DNA of 64,000 nucleotides from an uncultured bacterium (lineage in GTDB: Bacteria; Actinomycetota; Coriobacteriia; Coriobacteriales; Coriobacteriaceae). The stretch is from contig CAJMKK010000001.1 in assembly GCA_905214105.1 (NCBI GenBank), positions 310,001 to 374,000 on the forward strand. Reading direction: 5' to 3'. Below, piece after piece: positions 43,283-51,976 of this stretch. Both the position numbers and the translations under genes were made by a program. The notes under the pieces were generated by a model. That model did not search any database and was not told the DNA's origin. It saw only the letters and a list, made by a program, of their open reading frames with translations. Within the stretch, counting starts at the first letter, position 1; the number at the start of each line of letters is the position of its first letter.

Positions 43283-43315
43283 GGCCGCTTCCCACTAGGG
43301 GAAGCGGCCATTTTT
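43283..43315 (+). terminator. Terminator of the ECF sigma operon
   Basis: Perfect 11-bp stem (GGCCGCTTCCC-ACTA-GGGGAAGCGGCC) followed by ATTTTTG. Confidence 0.92.
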
Positions 43316-43398
43316 GCGTTACATGGACGGCTGGAATGGGCACTTGCGCACAGGCGGGGATTCCTTTTATGGAGGCTTTGCGGAAATATAGCTATTTT

Positions 43399-43452
43399 GG
43401 GATACGCCCGGCGGCGTGGTCTGTTGACGACACAGCTAACGGCACGTATCCT
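43399..43452 (+). promoter_or_regulatory. rpsL operon promoter with upstream motif
   Basis: TTGACG (43424-43429) and TATCCT (43447-43452) are 17 bases apart. Just upstream lies GGGATACGCCCGGCGGCGTG (43399-43418), a motif also found upstream of rplC and rplB. About 94 bases of leader follow the -10 box. Confidence 0.65.
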
Positions 43453-43545
43453 ATCGAACTGCGTGTTTCGTAGGGGGATGCTGACCCCTCGATTCAAGCC
43501 GTTGCACTTTACAGAAAGCTGGAATCATTCGAGAAGGAGTACGCT

Positions 43546-43923
43546 TTGCCTACTATTAACCAGCTGGTTCGCCAGGGCCGTCGTTCCGTGCCCAAGAAGT
43601 CCAAGAACGCTGCTCTGCAGCACAACTCCCAGAAGCGCGGCGTGTGCACCCGCGTCTTCACCACGAGCCCCAAGAAGCCGAACTCGGCTCTTCGTAAGGT
43701 TGCCCGTGTTCGCCTTGTCAACGGCATCGAAGTTACTGCTTACATCCCGGGTGAGGGCCACAACCTGCAGGAGCACTCCATCGTGCTCGTCCGCGGCGGT
43801 CGTGTCCGTGACCTCCCTGGTGTCCGTTATCACGTCATCCGTGGCGCCTACGACGCTGCTCCGGTCCAGAACCGTATGCAGGCCCGTTCCAAGTACGGTG
43901 CTAAGCGCCCCAAGGCTAAATAA
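43546..43923 (+). CDS. rpsL: 30S ribosomal protein S12
   Basis: Decoding-centre protein of 125 residues. The [13 protein letters not shown] loop keeps Lys43, but the second streptomycin-related loop reads [13 protein letters not shown] with Arg at position 88, where Lys is usual (see findings). The start is TTG, fixed by GAGAAGGAG upstream and the N-terminus [12 protein letters not shown]. First gene of the str operon rpsL-rpsG-fusA-rpsJ. Confidence 0.97.
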   Translation: MPTINQLVRQGRRSVPKKSKNAALQHNSQKRGVCTRVFTTSPKKPNSALRKVARVRLVNGIEVTAYIPGEGHNLQEHSIVLVRGGRVRDLPGVRYHVIRGAYDAAPVQNRMQARSKYGAKRPKAK

Positions 43924-43996
43924 GCCAGATAACGTTTTGATACTTTCGCCGTGTGCCGCCTAAGCGCCGCACGGTAGACACTTAAGGAGATTTCAC

Positions 43997-44470
43997 ATGC
44001 CGCGTCGTGCAGCAGCTAATCGTCGTGAGGTTCAGCCTGACGCCGTTTACAACAACCGCCTGGTGACTCAGCTCATCAACAAGGTCCTTCTTGACGGCAA
44101 GAAGGCCACCGCTGAGCGCATCGTTTACACCGCTTTCGAGATCGTTGCCGAGAAGTCTGAGGGTGGCGACGCTCTCGCTACCTTCAAGAAGGCTATGGAC
44201 AACGTCAAGCCCACGCTCGAGGTTAAGCCCAAGCGTGTCGGCGGCGCTACCTATCAGGTCCCGATGGAGGTCAACTCCCGTCGTTCCACCGCTCTGGGTA
44301 TCCGCTGGATCGTCAACTTCTCCCGCGCTCGCAAGGAGAAGACCATGGCCGAGCGTCTCGCCAACGAGATCCTCGACGCCTCCAACGGCCTGGGCGCTTC
44401 CGTCAAGAAGCGTGAGGACGTCTTCAAGATGGCCGAGGCCAACCGCGCGTTCTCTCACTATCGTTGGTAA
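43997..44470 (+). CDS. rpsG: 30S ribosomal protein S7
   Basis: Primary 16S-binding protein of the 30S head; 157 residues. [44 protein letters not shown] and the C-terminal [10 protein letters not shown] are typical. It follows rpsL by 73 bases, and AAGGAGA precedes the ATG. fusA begins 19 bases downstream. Confidence 0.97.
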   Translation: MPRRAAANRREVQPDAVYNNRLVTQLINKVLLDGKKATAERIVYTAFEIVAEKSEGGDALATFKKAMDNVKPTLEVKPKRVGGATYQVPMEVNSRRSTALGIRWIVNFSRARKEKTMAERLANEILDASNGLGASVKKREDVFKMAEANRAFSHYRW

Positions 44471-44489
44471 GTTAAGGTAAGGAACTAAC

Positions 44490-46589
44490 ATGGCTAAGCC
44501 TAAGTACAAGCTTTCCGATACCCGTAACATCGGCATCATGGCCCACATCGATGCCGGTAAGACCACCACGACCGAGCGTATTCTTTACTACACCGGTAAG
44601 ACCCACAAGATCGGTGAGGTCCATGAGGGCGCTGCCACCATGGACTGGATGGTTCAGGAGCAGGAGCGCGGCGTAACCATTACCTCCGCTGCTACCACCT
44701 GCTTCTGGAACAAGGACGGCAAGGACTACCGCATCCAGATCATCGACACCCCGGGCCACGTTGACTTCACCGCCGAGGTCGAGCGCTGCCTGCGCGTCCT
44801 CGATGGCGCTGTCGCCGTCTTCGACGCCGTTGCCGGCGTTCAGCCCCAGTCTGAGACCGTTTGGCGTCAGGCTTCTACCTTCAACGTTCCCCGCATCGCC
44901 TTCATCAACAAGTATGACCGCGTGGGCGCTGACTTCTTCAACGCTATCGAGACCATGAAGGATCGTCTCGACGCTAACGCCGTGGCCGCTCAGGTCCCGA
45001 TGGGCGCCGAGGACAACTTCTGGGGCGTCATCGACCTGGTCACCATGACTGCATGGGACTTCAAGGCCGACGAGAAGGGCATGACCTACCCCGAGCCGAT
45101 GGACGAGATCCCGGCTGAGTTCGCCGACATCGCTGCCACCAAGCGCGAGGAGCTCCTCGACGCTGCTGCCAGCTTTGACGACGAGCTCATGGAGAAGATC
45201 CTCATGGAGGAGGACTTCACCGTCGAGGAGCTCAAGGCTGCTCTGCGTAAGGGCGTTCTGGCCAACGAGCTCAACCTCGTCTTCGTGGGCTCCGCCTACA
45301 AGAACAAGGGCGTCCAGGAGCTGCTCGACGCCGTCGTCGACTACCTGCCCAGCCCGCTCGACGTTGAGGCCGTCACCGGTACCGATCCGGACACCGGCGA
45401 GGAGATCCAGCGTCATCCTTCCTTCGACGAGCCCTTCTCCGGCCTGGTCTTCAAGATCATGACCGACCCGTTCGTCGGTAAGCTCACCTACGTCCGCGTT
45501 TACTCCGGCCGCGCCGAGTCCGGCTCCTACGTTGTCAACGCTTCCAACGGTCAGCGCGAGCGCCTCGGCCGCATCCTCGAGATGAACGCCGCCGAGCGTA
45601 TCGACCGTGACGACGCTGCCGCCGGCGACATCGTCGCTTGCGTCGGATTCAAGAACTCCACCACCGGTGACACCCTGTGCGCCGAGGGCAAGGAGATCGT
45701 CCTCGAGAAGATCGAGTTCGCTAAGCCCGTTATCGACGTTGCCATCGAGCCCAAGACCAAGGCCGAGCAGGACAAGATGTCCCTGGCTCTGACCAAGCTC
45801 GCCGAGGAGGACCCGACCTTCCAGGTGTCCACCAACCACGAGACCGGCCAGACCATCATCGCCGGCATGGGCGAGCTGCACCTCGAGATCATCGTCGACC
45901 GTCTGCTCCGCGAGTTCAAGGTTGACGCTAACGTTGGTAAGCCCCAGGTTGCCTACCGCGAGACCGCTGGTCACGACGTCGAGAAGGCTGAGGGCAAGTT
46001 CGTCCGTCAGTCCGGCGGTCGCGGTCAGTATGGCCACGCCGTCATCAAGCTCGAGAAGATGGAGGAGGGCTTCGGCTACGAGTTCGTCAACGCTATCGTC
46101 GGCGGCGTCGTGCCTAAGGAGTACATCCCGTCCATCGACAAGGGCATCCAGGAGGCCCTGAACACCGGTGTTATCGCCGGCTTCCCGGTCCTCGACGTCA
46201 AGGTCACCCTGTTCGACGGTTCTTACCACGAGGTCGACTCCTCCGAGGCCGCCTTCAAGATCGCCGGTTCCATGGCTATCAAGGACGCCCTCAAGAAGTC
46301 CGATCCGCAGCTGCTCGAGCCGATCATGGCTGTCGAGGTCGAGACCCCCGAGCAGTACATGGGCGACGTTATGGGCAACCTCTCCGGTCGCCGCGGCAAG
46401 ATCGAGGGCATGGAGGATCGCAAGAACAGCAAGCTCATCCGTGCCAAGGTGCCGCTGGGCGAGATGTTCGGTTACGCTACCGACCTTCGCTCCCAGACCC
46501 AGGGCCGTGCATCCTACACGATGCAGTTCGACTCTTATGAGCCCGCGCCCAAGTCCATTGTGGACGAGGTCATGAGCAAGAACGCCTAA
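44490..46589 (+). CDS. fusA: Translation elongation factor G
   Basis: GTPase that moves tRNA and mRNA through the ribosome; 699 residues. G1 is [20 protein letters not shown]3 DTPGHVDF, G4 NKYD (NKMD in most relatives), with domains II-V following in normal order to [14 protein letters not shown] near the end. AAGGAACTAAC precedes the ATG. No tuf gene follows, unlike the classical str operon; rpsJ comes next. Confidence 0.97.
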   Translation: MAKPKYKLSDTRNIGIMAHIDAGKTTTTERILYYTGKTHKIGEVHEGAATMDWMVQEQERGVTITSAATTCFWNKDGKDYRIQIIDTPGHVDFTAEVERCLRVLDGAVAVFDAVAGVQPQSETVWRQASTFNVPRIAFINKYDRVGADFFNAIETMKDRLDANAVAAQVPMGAEDNFWGVIDLVTMTAWDFKADEKGMTYPEPMDEIPAEFADIAATKREELLDAAASFDDELMEKILMEEDFTVEELKAALRKGVLANELNLVFVGSAYKNKGVQELLDAVVDYLPSPLDVEAVTGTDPDTGEEIQRHPSFDEPFSGLVFKIMTDPFVGKLTYVRVYSGRAESGSYVVNASNGQRERLGRILEMNAAERIDRDDAAAGDIVACVGFKNSTTGDTLCAEGKEIVLEKIEFAKPVIDVAIEPKTKAEQDKMSLALTKLAEEDPTFQVSTNHETGQTIIAGMGELHLEIIVDRLLREFKVDANVGKPQVAYRETAGHDVEKAEGKFVRQSGGRGQYGHAVIKLEKMEEGFGYEFVNAIVGGVVPKEYIPSIDKGIQEALNTGVIAGFPVLDVKVTLFDGSYHEVDSSEAAFKIAGSMAIKDALKKSDPQLLEPIMAVEVETPEQYMGDVMGNLSGRRGKIEGMEDRKNSKLIRAKVPLGEMFGYATDLRSQTQGRASYTMQFDSYEPAPKSIVDEVMSKNA

Positions 46590-46650
46590 GTTCGAGCTCC
46601 CTGTTACGTAATCCTGCGAGAACAGCTCTCGCACTCTTTGGAGGTTTAAG

Positions 46651-46959
46651 TTGGCTACCCAGAAGATCCGCATTCGCCTCAAGGGCTATGATCACGAGGT
46701 CGTCGATCAGTCCGCGAAGCTCATCGTCGAGACCGCTCAGAAGACCGGCGCTCGCGTTTCCGGTCCTGTCCCCCTGCCCACCGAGCGCAACCTGTACACG
46801 GTTATCCGCTCGCCGCACGTGAACAAGGACTCCCGTGAGCAGTTCGAGATGCGCACCCACAAGCGCCTCATCGACATCCTCGACCCCACCTCGGGCACCG
46901 TTGATTCGCTCATGCGTCTCGACCTCCCCGCTGGCGTCGACATCGACATCAAGCTCTAA
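46651..46959 (+). CDS. rpsJ: 30S ribosomal protein S10
   Basis: 30S head protein and NusE transcription factor; 102 residues ([25 protein letters not shown]... [14 protein letters not shown] loop, [13 protein letters not shown]). The start is TTG after TTTGGAGG. It ends the str operon and is followed directly by a terminator, whereas in most bacteria it opens the S10 operon. The rest of that operon starts 13.9 kb downstream. Confidence 0.96.
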   Translation: MATQKIRIRLKGYDHEVVDQSAKLIVETAQKTGARVSGPVPLPTERNLYTVIRSPHVNKDSREQFEMRTHKRLIDILDPTSGTVDSLMRLDLPAGVDIDIKL

Positions 46960-46980
46960 GCGATATCGCTCTTAGCTTAA

Positions 46981-47021
46981 AGGGCCCCGCTGCCGTTACG
47001 GTAGCGGGGCCCTTTTGTTTT
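46981..47021 (+). terminator. Terminator after rpsJ
   Basis: AGGGCCCCGCT-gCCG-TTA-CGGt-AGCGGGGCCCT stem followed by TTTGTTTT; it clearly separates rpsJ from the downstream ribosomal genes. Confidence 0.95.
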
Positions 47022-47074
47022 GAATGATGGTTTGGACTGCCGGGTAATGCTGCCGAGTAGGTGGTTGCGGCGCC

Positions 47075-47851
47075 CTATTCGCTCAAGGGACGCAGCGATG
47101 CTTCCTCAAAATGGAAGGATCGCAAACCGCCTTCCGTTTCGATACACGCGCGACCAAAGCCATCGACAATTTTAAAGATGCCGCGTGCTAGCTCGTCGCC
47201 GGCAGGGGAACGGGCGATAACGTGCTCCCCAATCCAATTGAGGTGAGTGACATATTCGCCGTGGACGGGCGCGAGAGGTCCGGCGTCTTCTTCCATGGCG
47301 TTGAGACGCTCTGCCCACGCATCTACAGCGTCTATAACTGCGTGATAGACCTCATCGAGGAGCATGTTGACGGTGGGAACGCTCTCGTTAAGGTCCGAGA
47401 GGCCAATTGCCGCCAGGCCGCCATCGGGTACCTCTTGGGGCGTGTAGTTTACGTTGACGCCAATGCCGCAGACGGCGAAGGGCTTGCCCTCACTGTCACG
47501 AGCCGCCTCGACCAGAATGCCGCCGAGTTTGCGTCCACGCGCGACCAGGTCGTTGGGCCATTTAAGGCGAATCTCGTTTGCAAGACCCTGTTTTTCGAGC
47601 GCCTCGAGCACCGCTAGGCCACTGACGGCGGCAAGACCAGAGAACTTTGCAGGATTAACGCATGGGCGCAGGACAATCGAAAGCAATAAGTTGCCGACGG
47701 TTGAGTCCCACTTGTGCCCGCGCCGGCCGCGTCCTGCTGTTTGAGCCCAGGCGGCAAGTCCTGTGCCGTGCGGCGCTCCCTGTTTTCCTGCTTCGAGCAG
47801 GTCATCGTTGGTCGATCCGGTTACGTCGACTATCGTTAATTTGGCATCCAT
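47075..47851 (-). CDS. birA: Biotin-[acetyl-CoA carboxylase] ligase
   Basis: Attaches biotin to the AccB lysine; 258 residues. Signature parts are STNDD, the biotinyl-AMP loop TAGRGRRGHKWDS, KWPNDL and KLGGILVEA. There is no N-terminal DNA-binding domain, so it is a class I ligase and not a repressor. It is divergent from the fatty-acid cluster that contains accB, its substrate. Confidence 0.94.
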   Translation of the reverse strand: MDAKLTIVDVTGSTNDDLLEAGKQGAPHGTGLAAWAQTAGRGRRGHKWDSTVGNLLLSIVLRPCVNPAKFSGLAAVSGLAVLEALEKQGLANEIRLKWPNDLVARGRKLGGILVEAARDSEGKPFAVCGIGVNVNYTPQEVPDGGLAAIGLSDLNESVPTVNMLLDEVYHAVIDAVDAWAERLNAMEEDAGPLAPVHGEYVTHLNWIGEHVIARSPAGDELARGIFKIVDGFGRACIETEGGLRSFHFEEASLRPLSE

Positions 47852-47946
47852 AACGGTTGCTACCTCCTAAGTTAATAAGGCAATCGCGTAATGGTGTCGA
47901 GAGATAGACACAATGTGAAGCCTTTGTCGCATTTGGACAATTTAAT

Positions 47947-48011
47947 GTTAACACGTCAACAACGACTAAAATGCGCTATCCTCTCTTGGTCGATGTAAAC
48001 ACGTCAACAAC
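47947..48011. promoter_or_regulatory. Direct-repeat operator between birA and fabH
   Basis: GTTAACACGTCAACAAC (47947-47963) and GTAAACACGTCAACAAC (47995-48011) match at 16 of 17 bases, 48 bases apart on the same face. They flank the likely fabH promoter region. They resemble neither the FapR nor the FabT consensus. Likely sites for a fatty-acid regulator encoded elsewhere. Confidence 0.6.
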
Positions 48012-48027
48012 TCAAAGGAGGCTAGTG

Positions 48028-48987
48028 ATGGGTTTCACGATTCTTGGAACAGGCTCGGCGCTTCCTGAGCGCAGTGTTTCCAATGACGAGCTGTCTGAGT
48101 TCCTCGATACCTCGGATGAGTGGATTTTTACCCGCACAGGTATCAAGAGCCGCCACGTCTGCACCACCGAGTCACTTGACGACCTTGCCGTAGCGGCGAG
48201 CGAGCGGGCACTCCAGGTGTCCGGAATCGACGCGAGCCAGCTGGATCTGATCGTCTGCTCGACGACAACGGGTGACCACCTTGTTCCCGCTGAGGCGTGT
48301 GCCGTTTCTGAGCGACTAGGCGCGACGTGCCCTGCCTTCGATGTCTCGGCGGCCTGCGCCGGCTTCGTATTTGCGCTCGATGTCGCCGAGGGCTATATCG
48401 CCCGCGGCCGTGCCGAGCGCGTGCTTGTCGTTGCTGCCGAGCAGATGACGCGCGCGCTCGACTGGACCGACCGTGCCACCTGCGTGCTCTTTGGCGATGG
48501 GGCAGGCGCCGCAGTGATTGAGGCTGGGGGAGACAGCCCCCTTGCCGTTGAGCTTTCGACGGCGCCCGACGTCGAGACGTTGCGCGTTCCTGGTCTAGTC
48601 GGCACCTCGCCGTTTAAGGCCTCCGCAGATAGCGAGAGCGTGCTGTCTATGAATGGCCGCCGTGTGTTCAAGTTCGGCGTCAGCGCCATCTGCGACACGG
48701 TCCATAAGCTTGCGAGCGATGCAGGCATTTCGGTCGAGGATATCGATCATTTTGTATTCCATCAGGCTAACGAACGAATCCTGAGTCAAGCGGTCAAGCG
48801 CCTTGGCGTGCCAGACGAGCGCGTGGTTCGAACGCTGCGGGAGACCGGCAACATTTCGAGCGCCTGCATTCCCTTTGCGCTTGACCGGCTGGCAAGTACC
48901 GACGCACTGAATGCGGGCGACACCATCGCCCTCGTTGGATTTGGCGCCGGCCTGGATATAGGTGGCTATCTGCTTCGTTGGAAGTAG
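48028..48987 (+). CDS. fabH: 3-oxoacyl-ACP synthase III
   Basis: Starts fatty-acid chains by condensing acyl-CoA with malonyl-ACP; 319 residues. The catalytic triad is present: C110 in VSAACAGF, H245 in FHQAN and N275 in ETGNISSA. The ATG at 48028 has AAAGGAGG upstream; the frame extends further up but without a ribosome binding site. First gene of the type II fatty-acid cluster. Confidence 0.96.
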   Translation: MGFTILGTGSALPERSVSNDELSEFLDTSDEWIFTRTGIKSRHVCTTESLDDLAVAASERALQVSGIDASQLDLIVCSTTTGDHLVPAEACAVSERLGATCPAFDVSAACAGFVFALDVAEGYIARGRAERVLVVAAEQMTRALDWTDRATCVLFGDGAGAAVIEAGGDSPLAVELSTAPDVETLRVPGLVGTSPFKASADSESVLSMNGRRVFKFGVSAICDTVHKLASDAGISVEDIDHFVFHQANERILSQAVKRLGVPDERVVRTLRETGNISSACIPFALDRLASTDALNAGDTIALVGFGAGLDIGGYLLRWK

Positions 48988-49035
48988 TTGCACATAGGAA
49001 AAACGCCCCTAGGGCACAAACAAAGGAGAACTACC

Positions 49036-49272
49036 ATGGCAGATCAGAAGACCTTCGAGCGCGTTTGCGACGTTATCCGCGAGACCGCCGGTCTTGACGA
49101 TGTCGAGATGAAGCCCGAGTCCACGCTCGAGGAGATTGGTCTCGACAGCCTGGGCACCGTCGAGATCCTCGTCGCCGTCGAGGACGAGTTTGGTATCCAG
49201 CTCGATACCGAGGAGAACCCCAAGACGGTCGGCGAGTTCGCCGATACGGTTGAGGCGGCATTGGAGAAGTAG
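49036..49272 (+). CDS. acpP: Acyl carrier protein
   Basis: Carries growing acyl chains on phosphopantetheine; 78 residues. The modified serine is S38 in GLDSLGTVEI; the protein is acidic and helical as expected (DDVEMKPESTLEEIG, EDEFGIQLDTEE). AAAGGAG precedes the ATG at 49036. It lies between fabH and fabK, 2 bases before the latter. Confidence 0.96.
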   Translation: MADQKTFERVCDVIRETAGLDDVEMKPESTLEEIGLDSLGTVEILVAVEDEFGIQLDTEENPKTVGEFADTVEAALEK

Positions 49273-49274
49273 AG

Positions 49275-50219
49275 ATGCTCAAGACTCCTCTCTGCGATCT
49301 GCTCGGCATCGAGAAGCCCGTGTTCCAGGGCGGTATGGCCTGGATTGCCGATGCGTCGCTGGCATCGGCCGTATCCGAGGCGGGCGGCTTAGGCATTATC
49401 GCGGCCATGAACGCCGACGCCAACTGGCTGCGCGACCAGATTCACGGGCTGCGCGCCAGGACGGATAAGCCCTTTGGCGTCAACGTCATGCTCATGAGCC
49501 CGTTTGTCGACGAGGTCGCACAAGTGGTGATTGATGAGCAGGCGCCCGTTGTGGTGACCGGCGCCGGCAATCCCACCAAGTACATGAAGGCCTGGGGCGA
49601 TGCGGGCATCAAGGTTATTCCCGTCGTGGCTTCGGTGGCGCTGGCGCGTCTCGTGGCGCGTCGCGGAGCCACTGCCGTGGTTGCCGAGGGCACCGAATCG
49701 GGCGGCCATATTGGCGAGACCTCGACGATGGCACTGGTGCCGCAGGTTGTCGATGCGGTCGATATTCCCGTGGTTGCGGCTGGCGGCATCGCCGATGGCC
49801 GCGGCGTGGCGGCCGCCTTTATGCTGGGCGCCGCCGGCGTGCAGGTGGGTACGCGCTTTCTGGTCGCAGACGAGTGCACCGTATCGGAGCAGTACAAGGA
49901 GATGGTCTTGAAGGCCAACGACACCTCGACGCGTGCGACCGGCCGCTCGACGGGACACCCGGTGCGTGCCCTCAAGAGCCCCTTCACCAACGCGTATGCC
50001 AAGAGCGAGGCGGCGGGCGCAAGTCCCGAGGAGCTCGGGGCCATGGGCGCGGGTGCGCTTCGCAAGGCGGCAAAGGACGGTAATTACGAAGAGGGTTCGT
50101 ATTTGTGCGGACAGATTGCCGGCATGGTCAACGAGCGTCAGAGCGCTCGCGAAATCGTCGACGATCTAGTCGATGGCGCCGAGCGCGTCCTGAAGGGTGC
50201 GTCCGCATGGGTAGCGTAG
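49275..50219 (+). CDS. fabK: Enoyl-ACP reductase II (FMN-dependent)
   Basis: Last reductive step of chain elongation; 314 residues, a TIM-barrel flavoprotein. Typical are FQGGMAWIADASLASAVSEAGGLGIIAA, the VTGAGNP strand, EGTESGGHIGETSTM and VAAGGIADGRGVAAAFMLGAAGVQVGTRFL. No fabI is present here. FabK enzymes are known to be insensitive to triclosan. It overlaps fabD by 13 bases. Confidence 0.95.
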   Translation: MLKTPLCDLLGIEKPVFQGGMAWIADASLASAVSEAGGLGIIAAMNADANWLRDQIHGLRARTDKPFGVNVMLMSPFVDEVAQVVIDEQAPVVVTGAGNPTKYMKAWGDAGIKVIPVVASVALARLVARRGATAVVAEGTESGGHIGETSTMALVPQVVDAVDIPVVAAGGIADGRGVAAAFMLGAAGVQVGTRFLVADECTVSEQYKEMVLKANDTSTRATGRSTGHPVRALKSPFTNAYAKSEAAGASPEELGAMGAGALRKAAKDGNYEEGSYLCGQIAGMVNERQSAREIVDDLVDGAERVLKGASAWVA

Positions 50220-51133
50220 CGTTTCTGTTTGCCGGCCAGGGCGCCCAACACCCTGCGATGGGCGTCGACCTGATCGAGGCATCGCCGGCGGCTGCCGAGG
50301 TGTTCGCGATCGCCGACGAGGTGCGTCCGGGAACCAGCGAGCAGTGCCGGAGCGCCTCCAAGGAGGAGCTGTCGCAGACCGAGAACACGCAGCCTTGCGT
50401 GTTCGTCCATGACCTGGCAGCGGCTGCCGCACTGCGTGAGCGCGGCGTGGTGCCTGCCGCCTGTGCGGGATTTTCGCTGGGCGAGGTCGCCGCGCTCACC
50501 TTTGCGGGGGCGTTCGATACGCGAGCGGGCTTTGAGCTCGTGTGTGAGCGCGCGGCGCTGATGGCCGCGGCTGCCGAGCGTCACCCCGGCGGCATGCGCG
50601 CCGTCATCAAACTCGATGCGGCGCAAGTCGAGAACCTGGCTTCGCAGGTCGGCGAGGACTGCTGGCCGGTCAACTACAACAGCCCGCAGCAGACGGTTGT
50701 GGCTGGAACGCCCGATGCGTTGCAGACCCTCGACGTCCTGGTAAAAGAGGCTGGCGGCCGCGCTATGAAAGTCGCGGTGTCGGGTGCATTTCATAGCCCC
50801 TATATGGTCGAGGCGACTGAGGGGCTGGCGACGTATATCCAAGCCGGCCACGCGCCGTCTCCGCTGCTGATTCCGGTCATGGCAAACATGACGGCGGCGC
50901 CCTATCCGGCGGACCCGCGAGCGGCATCGGATGTCTTGGCCAACCAGGTGAGTCATGCCGTTCGCTGGGTCGACACGCTGCATACTCTGCAGGATCAGGG
51001 CATCGATACGTTTATTGAGGTCGGCCCTGGCAAAACGCTGTCGGGCCTGGTCAAGCGTACGCTGAGCGACGTTCGCGTGTATTCGTGCGAGACGGCCGAG
51101 CAGGTCGCAGCTATTGCCGACGAGCTCGCATAA
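50207..51133 (+). CDS. fabD: Malonyl-CoA:ACP transacylase
   Basis: Loads malonyl groups on ACP; 308 residues. The N-terminus VAFLFAGQGAQHPAMG is standard. The nucleophile S90 sits in GFSLGE (most relatives have GHSLGE) and the catalytic histidine is H196 in GAFHSPYM. The ATG at 50207 lies inside the end of fabK, so translation is coupled. Confidence 0.94.
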   Translation: MGSVAFLFAGQGAQHPAMGVDLIEASPAAAEVFAIADEVRPGTSEQCRSASKEELSQTENTQPCVFVHDLAAAAALRERGVVPAACAGFSLGEVAALTFAGAFDTRAGFELVCERAALMAAAAERHPGGMRAVIKLDAAQVENLASQVGEDCWPVNYNSPQQTVVAGTPDALQTLDVLVKEAGGRAMKVAVSGAFHSPYMVEATEGLATYIQAGHAPSPLLIPVMANMTAAPYPADPRAASDVLANQVSHAVRWVDTLHTLQDQGIDTFIEVGPGKTLSGLVKRTLSDVRVYSCETAEQVAAIADELA

Positions 51134-51163
51134 TCCACAGGGCTGTAACCCGAAAGGAATGAC

Positions 51164-51937
51164 ATGGGCAACTTGAACAACGGCGCGCTCGAGCGCAACG
51201 ACTCACGTCGCGTGGCACTGGTCACGGGCGGTTCGCGAGGCATTGGCCGCGCCTGTGCAACCGGTTTGGCGGAGGACGGCTTTGATATCGCCGTCATCTA
51301 TGCCGGCAGCGTCGATGCGGCGCGCAAGACATGCGAAGCCTGCGAGGCGTCAGGTGCCACGGCACGCGCATATCAATGTGACGTGGCCGACCCCGCCGCC
51401 GTCAACACATGCGTGGAGACGGTCCTCAACGACTTCGGCTCCATTTGGGCGCTCGTCAACAACGCCGGCATCACGCGCGACGGCCTGCTCATGCGTATGG
51501 GCGACGATGCCTTCGACCGCGTGCTCGATGTCAATCTCAAGGGCACGTTCAATACGACGCGCGCGCTCACCAAGACCTTTATGCGCCAGCGCGGCGGTTG
51601 CGTCATCAACACGAGCTCGGTCGTGGGCCTGATGGGCAATGCCGGACAGGCCAACTACGCTGCCTCCAAGGCGGGCGTGATCGGCTTGACCAAGGCGGTA
51701 GCGCGCGAGCTCGCGCCCCGCGGCGTACGAGTGAACGCAGTCGCCCCCGGGTTTGTCGAGACGGATATGACGGCAAAGCTCTCGGAGAAGGTGCGTGCGG
51801 CGTGCGAGGAGCAGATTCCCCTGAGGCGCATGGCTCGCCCCGAGGAAGTGGCCGGCGTGGTGCGCTTTTTGGCGAGCGATGCGGCTGCCTACATTACGGG
51901 CGAGGTCGTACGCGTCGACGGCGGAATGGCGATGTAG
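51164..51937 (+). CDS. fabG: 3-oxoacyl-ACP reductase
   Basis: NADPH-dependent short-chain dehydrogenase, 257 residues. The cofactor motif is TGGSRGIGRA, followed by NNAGITRD and the catalytic Ser151/152, Y165 and K169 (NTSSVVG, YAASK). The first 15 residues (MGNLNNGALERNDSR) form a short extension. GAAAGGAATGAC precedes the ATG. Confidence 0.95.
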   Translation: MGNLNNGALERNDSRRVALVTGGSRGIGRACATGLAEDGFDIAVIYAGSVDAARKTCEACEASGATARAYQCDVADPAAVNTCVETVLNDFGSIWALVNNAGITRDGLLMRMGDDAFDRVLDVNLKGTFNTTRALTKTFMRQRGGCVINTSSVVGLMGNAGQANYAASKAGVIGLTKAVARELAPRGVRVNAVAPGFVETDMTAKLSEKVRAACEEQIPLRRMARPEEVAGVVRFLASDAAAYITGEVVRVDGGMAM

Positions 51938-51976
51938 AAACCAGGGCCGAAGAACGGCTTGGATGAGGAGACCATG

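Noticed and set aside
44472..46682. Another long minus-strand frame across fusA
   Set aside because: Same cause: codon bias of fusA leaves no stops on the opposite strand. No start signal, no recognisable protein.
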